Source: DT-110 sp030148525 (GTDB lineage: Bacteria > Bacteroidota > Bacteroidia > Chitinophagales > Saprospiraceae). From it: a stretch of 64,000 bases of DNA. The stretch is taken from the NCBI GenBank assembly GCA_965227445.1, contig OZ245751.1, positions 4,526,001-4,590,000 on the forward strand. The letters are read 5' to 3'. Below are positions 35,103 through 43,462 of the stretch, one piece after another. The first letter of the stretch is position 1; the number at the start of each line of letters is the position of its first letter. The translations under genes were made by a program, and so were the position numbers. The notes beneath the pieces were generated by a model. The model saw only the letters and a list, made by a program, of their open reading frames with translations. It was not told where the DNA came from and made no database searches.

Positions 35103-35699
35103 ATGCCCATGATCCACGTTAAAGACCTGATCTCTGTATCACTGGTACTTTTTTCTGTGATCGACATCATAGGTTCCCTGCCCGTGATCATCGACATGAA
35201 GAAAAAAGGCGTAAAGATCGAATCTGCTAAAGCGTCGTTGATCGCGATGCTCATTATGCTACTGTTCCTGTTGATCGGCAAACCGCTTTTGGGCCTGTTT
35301 GGGGTTGATGTAGAATCCTTTGCGGTGGCTGGTTCCATCATCATATTTCTGCTGGGTCTGGAGATGGTGCTCGGCGTTACGCTGTTCCGGGACGATCACC
35401 TGGAGGAAAAGAAAGGAACTATTGTACCCATCGCTTTCCCCTTGCTGGCCGGAGCAGGCACAATGACCACTATTATCACCCTGAAGGCGAAGTATGCTCA
35501 ACCCGATATTGCGTTGGGAATCGTCCTCAATATCCTGGTCATTTTTGCCGTGTTGCGCAGCAGTGACTGGATCGGTCGCAAGCTCGGTGAGAGCGGCTCG
35601 AATGTGCTGCGCAAAGTCTTTGGCATTATCCTGCTCGCGATCTCCATCAAAATTTTCAAGGACAACTTCCACCTGATGACTACGATCGCGATGAACTGA
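35103..35699 (+). CDS. MarC-family membrane protein
   Basis: A 198-residue integral membrane protein of the MarC/YchE family with about six helices: LISVSLVLFSVIDIIGSLPVI at the N-terminus, then ASLIAMLIMLLFLLIGKPLLGLFG, VAGSIIIFLLGLEMVLG, the family phrase IVPIAFPLLAGAGTMTTIITL, and two more. Function is poorly known; it is not a proven drug transporter. The ATG at 35103 is the first in a good context (a TTG at 35097 is also in frame). It precedes the methyltransferase by 32 bases. Confidence 0.85.
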   Translation: MPMIHVKDLISVSLVLFSVIDIIGSLPVIIDMKKKGVKIESAKASLIAMLIMLLFLLIGKPLLGLFGVDVESFAVAGSIIIFLLGLEMVLGVTLFRDDHLEEKKGTIVPIAFPLLAGAGTMTTIITLKAKYAQPDIALGIVLNILVIFAVLRSSDWIGRKLGESGSNVLRKVFGIILLAISIKIFKDNFHLMTTIAMN

Positions 35700-35719
35700 T
35701 CTCTGACCTCTGATTTCTC

Positions 35720-35727
35720 TATATTTG
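35720..35727 (+). promoter_or_regulatory. perfect -7 box just before the methyltransferase start
   Basis: TATATTTG fits TAnnTTTG exactly and ends only 4 bases before ATG 35732. If used, the transcript would be leaderless or nearly so. No well-spaced TTG is seen upstream. Confidence 0.5.
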
Positions 35728-35731
35728 CTCC

Positions 35732-36385
35732 ATGGAACACCGAACCGGCCACAACGATCTGTATACCCGCCTTAATGAATACTGCGAAAAAATGAGCACG
35801 CCTCCCGGCGAACTGCTATATCGGTTAGAGCGGGAAACTCACTTGAAAACACTCGCTCCCCAAATGATGAGTGGCCGTCTGCAGGGGCAGTTTTTGCGCA
35901 TGCTGAGTAGCTGGATCAAGCCCCGGCGCATTTTAGAGATCGGCACCTTTACCGGCTACGCAACGCTGTGTTTAGCCGAGGGCTTAGGTAAGGACAGTGA
36001 ACTGCACACCATCGAAGCCAATCCGGAAATGGCCTACCTTATCCGCAAGTATCTGAAAGAAAGTGGACGGCAGGATCAGATTCAACTTCACCTCGGTGAT
36101 GCCCACGACATTATTCCGGGCCTGCCAGGACCCTTTGACCTGGTATTTATTGATGCCGGTAAGCGTGATTACGAGGCGTACTTCAACCTGATTATCGATC
36201 GGGTAGCACCAGGAGGGTGTATACTGGCCGATAATGTACTTTGGAGCGGTAAGGTCCTCACCCCCGATCAGGATGAAGATACTGCTTCCCTGCATGCTTT
36301 TAATGCCCTCGTTCGGGCAGACGAGCGTATCGAAAATATCATTCTTCCGCTGCGTGATGGTTTGATGCTGGCCCGAAAAAGATAA
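35732..36385 (+). CDS. class I O-methyltransferase (family 3)
   Basis: A 217-residue SAM-dependent enzyme of the catechol/caffeoyl-CoA O-methyltransferase type. Motif I RRILEIGTFTGYATLCLAEG, the acidic SAM-ribose residue in LHTIEANPEM, and the metal-binding stretch DLVFIDAGKRDYEAYFNLII followed by GGCILADNVLWSGKV are intact. Cytoplasmic, no signal peptide. The acceptor cannot be told from sequence. The next gene starts 3 bases after its stop, suggesting a two-gene unit with the FemAB-like transferase. Confidence 0.9.
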   Translation: MEHRTGHNDLYTRLNEYCEKMSTPPGELLYRLERETHLKTLAPQMMSGRLQGQFLRMLSSWIKPRRILEIGTFTGYATLCLAEGLGKDSELHTIEANPEMAYLIRKYLKESGRQDQIQLHLGDAHDIIPGLPGPFDLVFIDAGKRDYEAYFNLIIDRVAPGGCILADNVLWSGKVLTPDQDEDTASLHAFNALVRADERIENIILPLRDGLMLARKR

Positions 36386-36388
36386 GCT

Positions 36389-37336
36389 ATGGCGATTACC
36401 AACCGCAATACATACCGTACTTTTTGCTCGGATCATGCCGGGTTACTTCCGGTATTTTACAACGACTGGTACCTGGATGCGGTGTGCGGGCACGACAAGT
36501 GGGGTACTGCCTTGGTAGAAAATGATAACCAGGTAGTAGGGATTTGGCCATGGTTTCAAAAGAAGCGGTTTGGATTTACCTATCTGGCTATGCCCCTGTT
36601 TACAAAATTCATGGGACCATGGATCCTTCCCGGTGCCGGCGATCACCGCCAGCGATTGCGGTGGATACAACAGCTCTCCGAACAACTGCCAAAAGTGGAC
36701 TGCATCAAGGCCGATTGTCATTACCAATTCGCCAATTGGCTTCCGCTTTATTGGCAAGGCTTTCGCCAAACGACACGCTATTCCTATCAATTGGATCTCA
36801 GCCGGGAAGTGGATGATCTGTACAAGGGGTTGAACCGGAATATGCGCCGGAATATAAAAAGTGCCTCCAGGGAACTGGAGGTACGCCCTTTTGACGACCC
36901 CGAGCTCTTTTACCGAATCAATTCGCTGAGCTTCCGGCGTCAGGGGCTGGCCACCCCTTATTCCCTGGCAGATTTTCAACGTCATGATGCTGCCTTACGG
37001 CAAAAAGAAGCCCGCCACATGTATCTGGCCCGGGACGCCGCGGGAAATGTGCATTCTGTCGCCTACCTGATTTGGGACCAGCAATCGGTGTATTACCACC
37101 TGAGTGGTGATGATCCGGCCCATCGGAATAGTGGTTCTGGTATGCTCCTGATCTGGGAAGGGATCCGCTATGCGAAAGAAAATCTCGGTCTGGCCACTTT
37201 CGATTTTGAGGGCAGTATGATGAAAGCCGTAGGAGCCATTCGCCGGCAATTCGGGGCCAAGCCCCTTCCTTATTCCCGGATATGGAAATATGACTCCCAC
37301 TTATACGCTATGATTGACCAGATACGAAACAGCTAG
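36389..37336 (+). CDS. FemAB/GNAT-like acyltransferase
   Basis: A 315-residue protein of two GNAT-like halves. The first (about 1-130) has the NDQVVGIWPWFQKKRFG-type strand pair; the second holds RNMRRNIKSASRE, LSFRRQGLATPYSL and the motif VYYHLSGDDPAHRNSGSGMLLIWEGIRYA that fits the acyl-CoA or aminoacyl-tRNA-binding loop of the Acetyltransf_6 family, then FDFEGSM. Proteins of this family add acyl or amino-acid groups to cell-wall or polysaccharide precursors. Substrate unknown. It starts 3 bases after the methyltransferase. Confidence 0.75.
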   Translation: MAITNRNTYRTFCSDHAGLLPVFYNDWYLDAVCGHDKWGTALVENDNQVVGIWPWFQKKRFGFTYLAMPLFTKFMGPWILPGAGDHRQRLRWIQQLSEQLPKVDCIKADCHYQFANWLPLYWQGFRQTTRYSYQLDLSREVDDLYKGLNRNMRRNIKSASRELEVRPFDDPELFYRINSLSFRRQGLATPYSLADFQRHDAALRQKEARHMYLARDAAGNVHSVAYLIWDQQSVYYHLSGDDPAHRNSGSGMLLIWEGIRYAKENLGLATFDFEGSMMKAVGAIRRQFGAKPLPYSRIWKYDSHLYAMIDQIRNS

Positions 37337-37570
37337 GCCTCCATTAAAATTTGCCCCAACAAGATATACACCAGTAATCATTTAGCTTTAGTAAGTAAGC
37401 ACGTCACGTAATTTTACGCCAGGGGTATTGATAATATATATTTTTTGTCATTCCGGCATTCTTTTGTGGTTCCTGTAAGCAGTATTAGGATTGGTCCGTT
37501 TTGGTGTTATTATGTTTTTATAACCAATCCTGTAGGCCATGCAAAGACCGTTTGCTCGTATTACCAACGA
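37337..37570. other. intergenic region, AT-rich
   Basis: Low-GC spacer between the acyltransferase and a truncated exported-protein fragment. TTTTACGCCAGGGGTATTGATAATATA-like runs near 37410-37440 are the only features. No gene is seen. Confidence 0.4.
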
Positions 37571-37747
37571 ATGTGCCGGGTGTTATCCCTGCTCATGATT
37601 TTTGGCGCCCTCAGCTTGAGTGCTCAGGATGCCGACACCTGTCTGGCTGACGCCGGTACTCTGAGGTGGTTGAACAGGCCATCCTCCCTGCCGGGGGAAT
37701 GGCTTTTTAACTGCGGGAATCCGGAATACCGCTTACGGATTGGTTAG
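37571..37747 (+). pseudogene. truncated N-terminus of an exported protein ending in a palindromic element
   Basis: 58 residues from ATG 37571: a signal peptide (MCRVLSLLMIFGALSLSAQ) and the beginning of a mature domain (DADTCLADAGTLRWLNRPSS), the sort of start seen on large secreted Saprospiria proteins. The last seven codons (YRLRIG and neighbours) and the stop come from a palindrome at 37726-37772. The natural reading is a large gene cut short, or its leftover 5' end; no continuation is found downstream. Confidence 0.55.
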
Positions 37748-37772
37748 GGGCCAACCCTTTCGTAAGCGGTAT
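37726..37772. repeat. palindromic element, mini copy E
   Basis: Inverted repeat ATACCGCTTACG (37726-37737) and CGTAAGCGGTAT (37761-37772), with an inner GGTTAGGGGCCAACC stem. The outer ends (ATACCG/CGGTAT) match the ends of copies at 10977, 50445 and 51284. Confidence 0.7.
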
Positions 37773-37875
37773 AATTCCCTTAGATTGCCGCCTGTACCCG
37801 GTCGTTATTTTTTTGCCGAAAGGCTAAAGCCAACAACCAGGTCACCCAATACGTATTAAAACCAAAGAAAACGAC

Positions 37876-38838
37876 ATGACGAATTTACGTGCGCTAACCG
37901 TTCTTACCTTTCTTTTTTGCCTGAGCATGGGCTGTCAAAATGCCAAAACGGAAGGTGGTGACGATGCAACCGACGAACAAGTAAGCAATACCGATTCACC
38001 CGAAAACCAGGCGATGGCCACCATCGACCAGATGGTGCAAACATTACAGACCTCGGCTGATATGCGCATGACCACCAAATCAGCCGTCCAGGTCGGTAAC
38101 GAAACGGGGCAGGCGACACTGGCCTCCGATGCTAATTCCCTGCGCCGGGTTACCTTTCGGTCGCAAGACGGCAATGGCTCGGTAGAGCGCAATATTTTCC
38201 TCTCCGAGAGCGAACAAGTCCGATTCCTGCGGTCTGTTGCTATAGTCAACGATTGCGAAGGCGGCAATCCCTGCGTCCGCGAAACCAAAGTCTATTTTGA
38301 CGAAAACGGTAATGCTATGGCCGCCTTTGAGCGCCAGGCCAATAATACGACCGATGCAACCCAGCTGGGGGGTACGGAATTCTCGGAAAGCTACGACTTT
38401 GATACCTACAATAGTATGGTCGAACAGCATCTGCAGCAGTTGCAGGGAAAAGCAACGGTAGCTCAGCCGGAAGAAAAGGAGGAATCCTCTGCAGGTAAAA
38501 CGCAGCCTAAGCAACAAAGCAGCAAGCCCGACTATCCACGTATCAGCTACAGCCCCGGCACAACCGCTCAGGTTAGTGGTGCCATCCAGGGTAGTGCAAC
38601 CCGCCAGTATATCGTCGAATTGCCGGCAGGAACCAGCCTGAACTACCAACTGGTCACCGATAACCCGGCAGCCCGCTTAATGGTAACTGACCTTACAGGC
38701 AAACGACTGAGCACCGCTGGTAAGCAGGTTTCTTTCGCCGCACCCAGTGCCGGTGATTACCTCGTGAAAGTCTTTATGAATCTGGGAAATTCAGCAAGTT
38801 CGCAAAACGCCGATTTCAAGCTACAGATCAAGCAGTAG
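37876..38838 (+). CDS. lipoprotein with PPC-like C-terminal beta domain
   Basis: A 320-residue lipoprotein: signal and lipobox (VLTFLFCLSMGC, Cys20), then an acidic linker, a helical and beta domain (about 45-200) with DCEGGNPCVRETKVYFDENGNAMAAF, a Gln/Lys/Ser-rich linker (about 195-220), and a C-terminal domain (about 225-320) resembling the bacterial pre-peptidase C-terminal fold (QYIVELPAGTSLNYQL through GDYLVKVFMNLG). It is probably anchored in the outer membrane. It is monocistronic. Function unknown. Confidence 0.7.
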   Translation: MTNLRALTVLTFLFCLSMGCQNAKTEGGDDATDEQVSNTDSPENQAMATIDQMVQTLQTSADMRMTTKSAVQVGNETGQATLASDANSLRRVTFRSQDGNGSVERNIFLSESEQVRFLRSVAIVNDCEGGNPCVRETKVYFDENGNAMAAFERQANNTTDATQLGGTEFSESYDFDTYNSMVEQHLQQLQGKATVAQPEEKEESSAGKTQPKQQSSKPDYPRISYSPGTTAQVSGAIQGSATRQYIVELPAGTSLNYQLVTDNPAARLMVTDLTGKRLSTAGKQVSFAAPSAGDYLVKVFMNLGNSASSQNADFKLQIKQ

Positions 38839-38871
38839 GCAGTCATTAAGTGGAGCGTCGGGCGTCGGGCC
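38839..38871. other. short spacer with heptamers GCGTCGG
   Basis: GCGTCGG GCGTCGG GCCCTAG at 38854-38874: a short seven-base-period run between convergent genes. Confidence 0.5.
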
Positions 38872-40608
38872 CTAGAACAGACTCAGGTACCCAAAGTGGA
38901 CTTTGGGTGCACCATAGTTGACAGCTTGCTGATCCGTCCCCCCAACCGCTACGCTCAGGGAGAATAGACCCGCCTGGGTGCCAAAGGTCAATCCGGTGCC
39001 GAATCCAAAGGGATACGCTAGTGTTTGACCGGACGTAGCCCGGGTATCTTCGAGGCGTCCGTAATCGCCAAACACGTAGATGTACGCATTTTGATCGAGG
39101 AGTAACCGATACTCGAGGGTCGCGATCGCGTAGTTGGTTGCAAAGAAAAACTCCTCATCAAATCCACGCAACAGACGATTCCCGCCCAGGCGGTACTGGT
39201 CATTGCGCAAAACGCCGTCTTCATTTTCGATCCACCCCAGTGTTATCCCGGTTTTCACCGTACTGCGCGTGCCCAGGGGCCAGAATCTGGCCAGGCTGAT
39301 ATCGATCTGATACTGAGCCGAACGGCGGTTGATAGTTTCGTACAGATCGCCTGCCCGCGATTCCAAAATCTCGTTATTGGCCCGAATCCGGCGTATAGCC
39401 GCCGCAAGACGAGTTTGCAAACTCCATCCCGACCGTGGATTGAAACGATCGTTCAGTTGATTCCAGTGAAGCCCCAGGGCAAAGCCCGACCGGCGGGAAT
39501 CCAGTTGATCGGGCAGTTGACCCGCTCGCACAATGGCCGCCGTATCCACACTGAGTAAGTTGGACGTCTGGCTGGTATAGGAAGCCGTCAGTTGCCAAAC
39601 ATCCCCGAGTTCGTACTGTACCCCCAGGTTTGCATCCACATTCAGGAAGGTTGTATCCCGGCGGTACAGATCAAAGGAGGTATCGAGACCAAAAGGTAAA
39701 CCGAGAATATAGGGGTAGGAGAACGCCAGATTGAGTTCCTGAGTTTCGGGGCGCAGGCGTTCGTAGGAAGCATAGATACGTTCGCCACGACCAAAGGCGT
39801 TGCGGAATTCTGCTTCCAAATCGCCGGTTATCAAAAGCCGGTCCGTAGTGGGACTGTTTGGTAAGACGCCGATCAGAAAATCGAAGCGACTGGCTGCTTT
39901 CGAGGCCAGTGGCAGAGTTACCACGGCACGGCCATCCTCGAACTGCAGGGTCGGATCACCGCTCAAATCCAGGAAAGGAAGGTCGCGAACCCGGCGGGGC
40001 AGATCTTCCAGTAGTGACCTGTCAAAGGGTGTACCCGGCAGCAATTGGAGGCGCTGTTGCAGGTAGGCGGTGCGTACATCGACCACGCCCCTGATCAGTA
40101 AAGTGTCAAACACGTGGAAGGTTCCGGGGTCAATGGCTATCGTAGCCCGTAGCTCCTGTTGTCGCGTGGTTTGCAATTCGAGCCTGCTCGCCGCAAAGGG
40201 GAAACCACGATTGTTTAGTGATCGGATAATTCGTTCCTGCCAGCGCTGCAGGTCAGACCAGGCTACCGGACGGCGAAGTAGCCGGGAAGGCAGGGAATAA
40301 TCCTCCGGCCCCGACACCTGAATATCGGACCAATTGTACCGGGGTCCGCGATGCAAATGGGCAATCCACTGTTTTTTTTCCTCCATCAAGTGGTCCAGTC
40401 CTGCTTCCAGATAGCCATCCTCCCTCCATTCGCTCACCAGGCCGCGGATCGCCACCAGCCAGTGGCTGGTATCCGCGAAGCTAGTACGCAGCAGCGACCG
40501 GGGCACAATCGAATCGGGTTGGATCTGCCACTGTAAGTCCTCCTGCCCATTGCTTTTTTGCGGAAGCAGCATCCAAAAAAAGGCCGGGAGAAACCATGTC
40601 AGACGCAT
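38872..40608 (-). CDS. BamA/TamA-family outer-membrane protein
   Basis: A 578-residue outer-membrane protein. A signal peptide (LTWFLPAFFWMLLPQKSNGQ) is followed by two or three POTRA-like modules (about 85-250, for example IRSLNNRGFPFAASRLELQ) and a C-terminal 16-stranded-type barrel (about 260-578) with RYRLGGNRLLRGFDEEFFFATNYAIATLEYRL, the loop that carries the VRGY/F-type motif of the family. The last residue is aromatic (FGYLSLF), as needed for barrel insertion. The start ATG at 40608 is chosen because a longer in-frame start would overlap hemW. It may be a TamA-like or a surface-antigen protein. Confidence 0.85.
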   Translation of the reverse strand: MRLTWFLPAFFWMLLPQKSNGQEDLQWQIQPDSIVPRSLLRTSFADTSHWLVAIRGLVSEWREDGYLEAGLDHLMEEKKQWIAHLHRGPRYNWSDIQVSGPEDYSLPSRLLRRPVAWSDLQRWQERIIRSLNNRGFPFAASRLELQTTRQQELRATIAIDPGTFHVFDTLLIRGVVDVRTAYLQQRLQLLPGTPFDRSLLEDLPRRVRDLPFLDLSGDPTLQFEDGRAVVTLPLASKAASRFDFLIGVLPNSPTTDRLLITGDLEAEFRNAFGRGERIYASYERLRPETQELNLAFSYPYILGLPFGLDTSFDLYRRDTTFLNVDANLGVQYELGDVWQLTASYTSQTSNLLSVDTAAIVRAGQLPDQLDSRRSGFALGLHWNQLNDRFNPRSGWSLQTRLAAAIRRIRANNEILESRAGDLYETINRRSAQYQIDISLARFWPLGTRSTVKTGITLGWIENEDGVLRNDQYRLGGNRLLRGFDEEFFFATNYAIATLEYRLLLDQNAYIYVFGDYGRLEDTRATSGQTLAYPFGFGTGLTFGTQAGLFSLSVAVGGTDQQAVNYGAPKVHFGYLSLF

Positions 40609-40746
40609 AAAGAAAGCTAAGATTACGATGTAGGCTATACAAATGTATGCCAAAAGAGAGATGATCGCAGATGCAACTACCTGTAATGAGGAAACGTTGT
40701 ATCGAGTACAATCACGGCCCCGATCCGTGCATATAACGAAGGAATC

Positions 40747-41877
40747 ATGGCTGGCATATATCTTCACATTCCCTTTTGCAAGCAGGCTTGCCACTACTGC
40801 AATTTTCATTTCAGTACGAGCCGCACCCGTCAGTCCGAGATGGTTGCTATGCTTTGCCGGGAAATAGCTCTGCGGACGGATTATCTGCCAACCCGCCAAT
40901 TGGATACGATTTACCTGGGCGGCGGAACACCTTCCATACTTACGCCCGATGAATTGAATCAACTATTCGACACCGTGCAGGCCCACTATCGGGTTGCTCC
41001 CGATGCCGAAGTAACCCTGGAAGCTAATCCCGACGATCTCACACCGGAGAAGATCCGGGCTATTCGCGATACGCCCGTCAACCGCTTCAGCATTGGTGTT
41101 CAGTCTTTTTTCGAGGAAGATCTGCAGTTTATGAACCGGGCACACCGGGCACAGGAAGCCTTTGATTGCATTGAACGTGCGCAGACAGCGGGGTTTTCCG
41201 ATCTGACCATTGACCTCATCTACGGTAGTCCGACCACCACGAATGAGCGTTGGGTACAAAACCTGGAGTACGCCTTTGCGATGGACATCCCCCATTTATC
41301 GTGCTATTGCCTGACCGTTGAGCCGAAAACGGCTCTGGATCATTTTGTTCGTCAGGGCAAGGTCGCGCCGGTGGATGAGGCACGTGCTTCCCGGCAATTT
41401 GAACTGTTGCTGGAACGTTCGGAGCCAGCGGGTTACGAGCAATACGAGATCTCGAATTTTGCCAAAAATGAACGGTACGCCCGGCACAACACAGCCTATT
41501 GGCTGGGTGAGCCATACCTGGGCATCGGACCTGCCGCACACTCATTTGACGGACAGTCCCGCCAGTGGAATCTTGCCAATAATGCGCTGTACCTCAAGGC
41601 TATGGAAACAGCTGAGGAAGCATTCCCCCACGACCTCTTCGAGCGGGAGGAATTATCTCCGGATATGCGGTATAACGAATACATTATGACTGGCTTGCGA
41701 ACCAAGTGGGGTATCGATACCGAGCAGTTGTCACCAATGTACCGGGAACATCTGAAGCGAGAAATGATCCGGCATATCAGGGCCGGATACGTGGTGTTAG
41801 AAGATACAGCTTACAGACTAACATCGGCGGGAAAGCTACTGGCTGATCGCATTGCAGCGGATGTTTTCTACGCTTAG
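40747..41877 (+). CDS. hemW: radical SAM protein HemW (heme chaperone, formerly HemN-like)
   Basis: A 376-residue radical SAM protein. The cluster motif is CKQACHYC (Cys11, Cys15, Cys18), followed by YLGGGTPSIL, DLTIDLIYGSPTTT, YEISNFAKNERYARHN and a C-terminal winged-helix part. The N-terminal MAGIYLHIPFCKQACHYCNF is typical of HemW. It lacks the N-terminal extension of true coproporphyrinogen dehydrogenases, so heme delivery is the likelier role. It diverges from the BamA-like gene, with 138 bases between starts. Confidence 0.93.
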   Translation: MAGIYLHIPFCKQACHYCNFHFSTSRTRQSEMVAMLCREIALRTDYLPTRQLDTIYLGGGTPSILTPDELNQLFDTVQAHYRVAPDAEVTLEANPDDLTPEKIRAIRDTPVNRFSIGVQSFFEEDLQFMNRAHRAQEAFDCIERAQTAGFSDLTIDLIYGSPTTTNERWVQNLEYAFAMDIPHLSCYCLTVEPKTALDHFVRQGKVAPVDEARASRQFELLLERSEPAGYEQYEISNFAKNERYARHNTAYWLGEPYLGIGPAAHSFDGQSRQWNLANNALYLKAMETAEEAFPHDLFEREELSPDMRYNEYIMTGLRTKWGIDTEQLSPMYREHLKREMIRHIRAGYVVLEDTAYRLTSAGKLLADRIAADVFYA

Positions 41878-41893
41878 GGGCACTCGTTAGCAC

Positions 41894-42280
41894 CTAAGCT
41901 TCATCATCCTCCTCAAAATCATCAGGAGCCTGGCCATCGTCGGGAATTTCGAGCGCCTCCTCTTCGTCATCGTCGGCGAGGTAATCGAGTTCCGAGTATT
42001 TATCTTCGTAATCCTCGCGGATACTCTTGCGAAGACGACCGTCTTCATCGTAATCATCATCCTGCAGGATAATTTTGCGCGCTTCCTGAACAGTCATCCG
42101 CACCAGATAATAGCGGTCATCGGTCTCAAAAGGCAATGCGCTTACCTTATTACCGTCGCGGTTGGTAAATGTAATCAGGTTCTTACTAAAACCCCGGGGG
42201 TAAGTCAACTTGATCTGTTCCTGGATTTGATCGTCCAGCTTTTCAAAATCCTTTATGACTCTTGGTTTATCCGTGCTCAT
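41894..42280 (-). CDS. conserved Bacteroidota hypothetical protein, acidic tail
   Basis: A 128-residue protein. The N-terminal part (RVIKDFEKLDDQIQEQIKLTYPRGFSKNLITF, continuing through LPFETDDRYYLVRMTVQEA) is compact and conserved in the phylum as I recall. The C-terminal 55 residues are very acidic (runs of Asp and Glu). No catalytic motif is visible. It is soluble and possibly nucleic-acid or ribosome related, but that is a guess from composition. The gene faces hemW across 16 bases. Confidence 0.7.
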   Translation of the reverse strand: MSTDKPRVIKDFEKLDDQIQEQIKLTYPRGFSKNLITFTNRDGNKVSALPFETDDRYYLVRMTVQEARKIILQDDDYDEDGRLRKSIREDYEDKYSELDYLADDDEEEALEIPDDGQAPDDFEEDDEA

Positions 42281-42540
42281 GGCTCACATTTTTTTGCGAT
42301 CTGACGGCCGACCCAGCCATGTTAAAACCTGGAACTATGTGTCGACAGTCAGTTGATTTCCGGCCTGTAACATAGGGTTAATTATCATTTCTTACAAGCC
42401 GTTTGCCGGGTTACCCCAAAAATCGTTTTGGCCGATACGCACACCAGTGCATTCCTCATATTTCGGTTCGACGATCCCTCCTGATTGTTTTAAAACATTT
42501 TTTGTTTTAAAAAACAAACCCTCATAACCACCTATCCATC

Positions 42541-42575
42541 AACACCTAAAACCTCAAACCCCAAACCTCAAACCT
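42541..42575. repeat. heptamer array
   Basis: Seven-base units AACACCT, AAAACCT, CAAACCC, CAAACCT, CAAACCT, in a 356-base AT-rich gap (42281-42636). Same phrase as one arm of 31973-32070. Confidence 0.85.
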
Positions 42576-42582
42576 GACCAGA

Positions 42583-42612
42583 TTTGCATTATTAAAACAT
42601 TTTGTATACTTT
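42583..42612 (+). promoter_or_regulatory. candidate promoter of the AntA/AntB-like gene
   Basis: TTTG (42583-42586), 18-base spacer, TATACTTT (42605-42612): one mismatch to the -33/-7 pattern, with 24 bases to the ATG. Confidence 0.45.
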
Positions 42613-42636
42613 TATACCAACATCAAACGAAAAGTT

Positions 42637-43425
42637 ATGAAGCTTGAGGTGTTAGTCAGCAAGAAAGGAACCCGGGTGGTACGAGCCACTGAGTTGTACC
42701 GTGCACTGGAATTACCCGAACAGCATTACGGAACGACTATCCGGAAATGGTTGAACGATGTATACGAGTTTACCGATGGCCTGCGTGGTCCCTTGCGCAT
42801 GCAGGATTACGCGCCCCGCAAGCAGTCCGACAACCCGGTTGTGAAGGATTATTTCCTGTCGGTGGCTTTCGCCAAAAACATCACCTTGCACTCCACCAGT
42901 AAAGTAAAACGGAAGGTGGCATTACATCTGCGGGCCACCGAACAGCAGGGTACTTCTCATCAGTTTTCCAAGGAACACCTGATCGGTTTGATCGAATTGA
43001 CGAAGGCCATGAGTATGGTTTCCTGCCAGGAAGCCAGTCAGCAGCGACACCTTCACTTGTACAGCAAGCGCAATGATGGATCAGCAGCTAATTGGTGGTA
43101 CCATCGGGCAAGTATTCTCGGGTATTCCGCCGAGGGCCTGCGCCGTGACCTTCGCAAACAGGGTCTCGATGACCGGGACATGAGCCAACGGGATATGTTG
43201 TTGCAACTTGATCCGTTGGAGTTGATCCGGGCCGGGGTTATCGATCACTTCATGGCCCAGGACAAAGATGAGCAGTATGCCCGGCACATGGGTGACCTTG
43301 CCAAATACCTCGCCCGCGAATTGGAGTTGGATGTATTCGACGACCGTAAAGGCGCTAACATCTTTGCTCCCGATGTACAACCTGGTTTATTAAACCGTCT
43401 GCGCCAGGAAGAAATTCGCGCCTGA
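42637..43425 (+). CDS. AntA/AntB-type antirepressor-domain protein
   Basis: A 262-residue protein. The N-terminal half (VVRATELYRALELPEQHYGTTIRKWLNDVYEFTDG and VKDYFLSVAFAKNITLHSTSKVKR) looks like the AntA/AntB anti-repressor domain, otherwise known from phages. The rest (about 110-262) is helical and charged and unlike known phage C-terminal domains; SQRDMLLQLDPLELIRAGVID is a notable segment. No phage structural, integrase or repressor gene is near, so this is a single-gene domestication or a small remnant. It has its own promoter-like sequence and an AT-rich upstream region. Confidence 0.7.
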   Translation: MKLEVLVSKKGTRVVRATELYRALELPEQHYGTTIRKWLNDVYEFTDGLRGPLRMQDYAPRKQSDNPVVKDYFLSVAFAKNITLHSTSKVKRKVALHLRATEQQGTSHQFSKEHLIGLIELTKAMSMVSCQEASQQRHLHLYSKRNDGSAANWWYHRASILGYSAEGLRRDLRKQGLDDRDMSQRDMLLQLDPLELIRAGVIDHFMAQDKDEQYARHMGDLAKYLARELELDVFDDRKGANIFAPDVQPGLLNRLRQEEIRA

Positions 43426-43462
43426 ATTTGATTACGCTTACGCAAAAAACCAAACCATATGT

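Noticed and set aside
40609..40962. 118-codon N-terminal extension of the BamA-like protein
   Set aside because: It overlaps hemW and the divergent promoter region; a proper signal peptide begins at the ATG ending at 40608.
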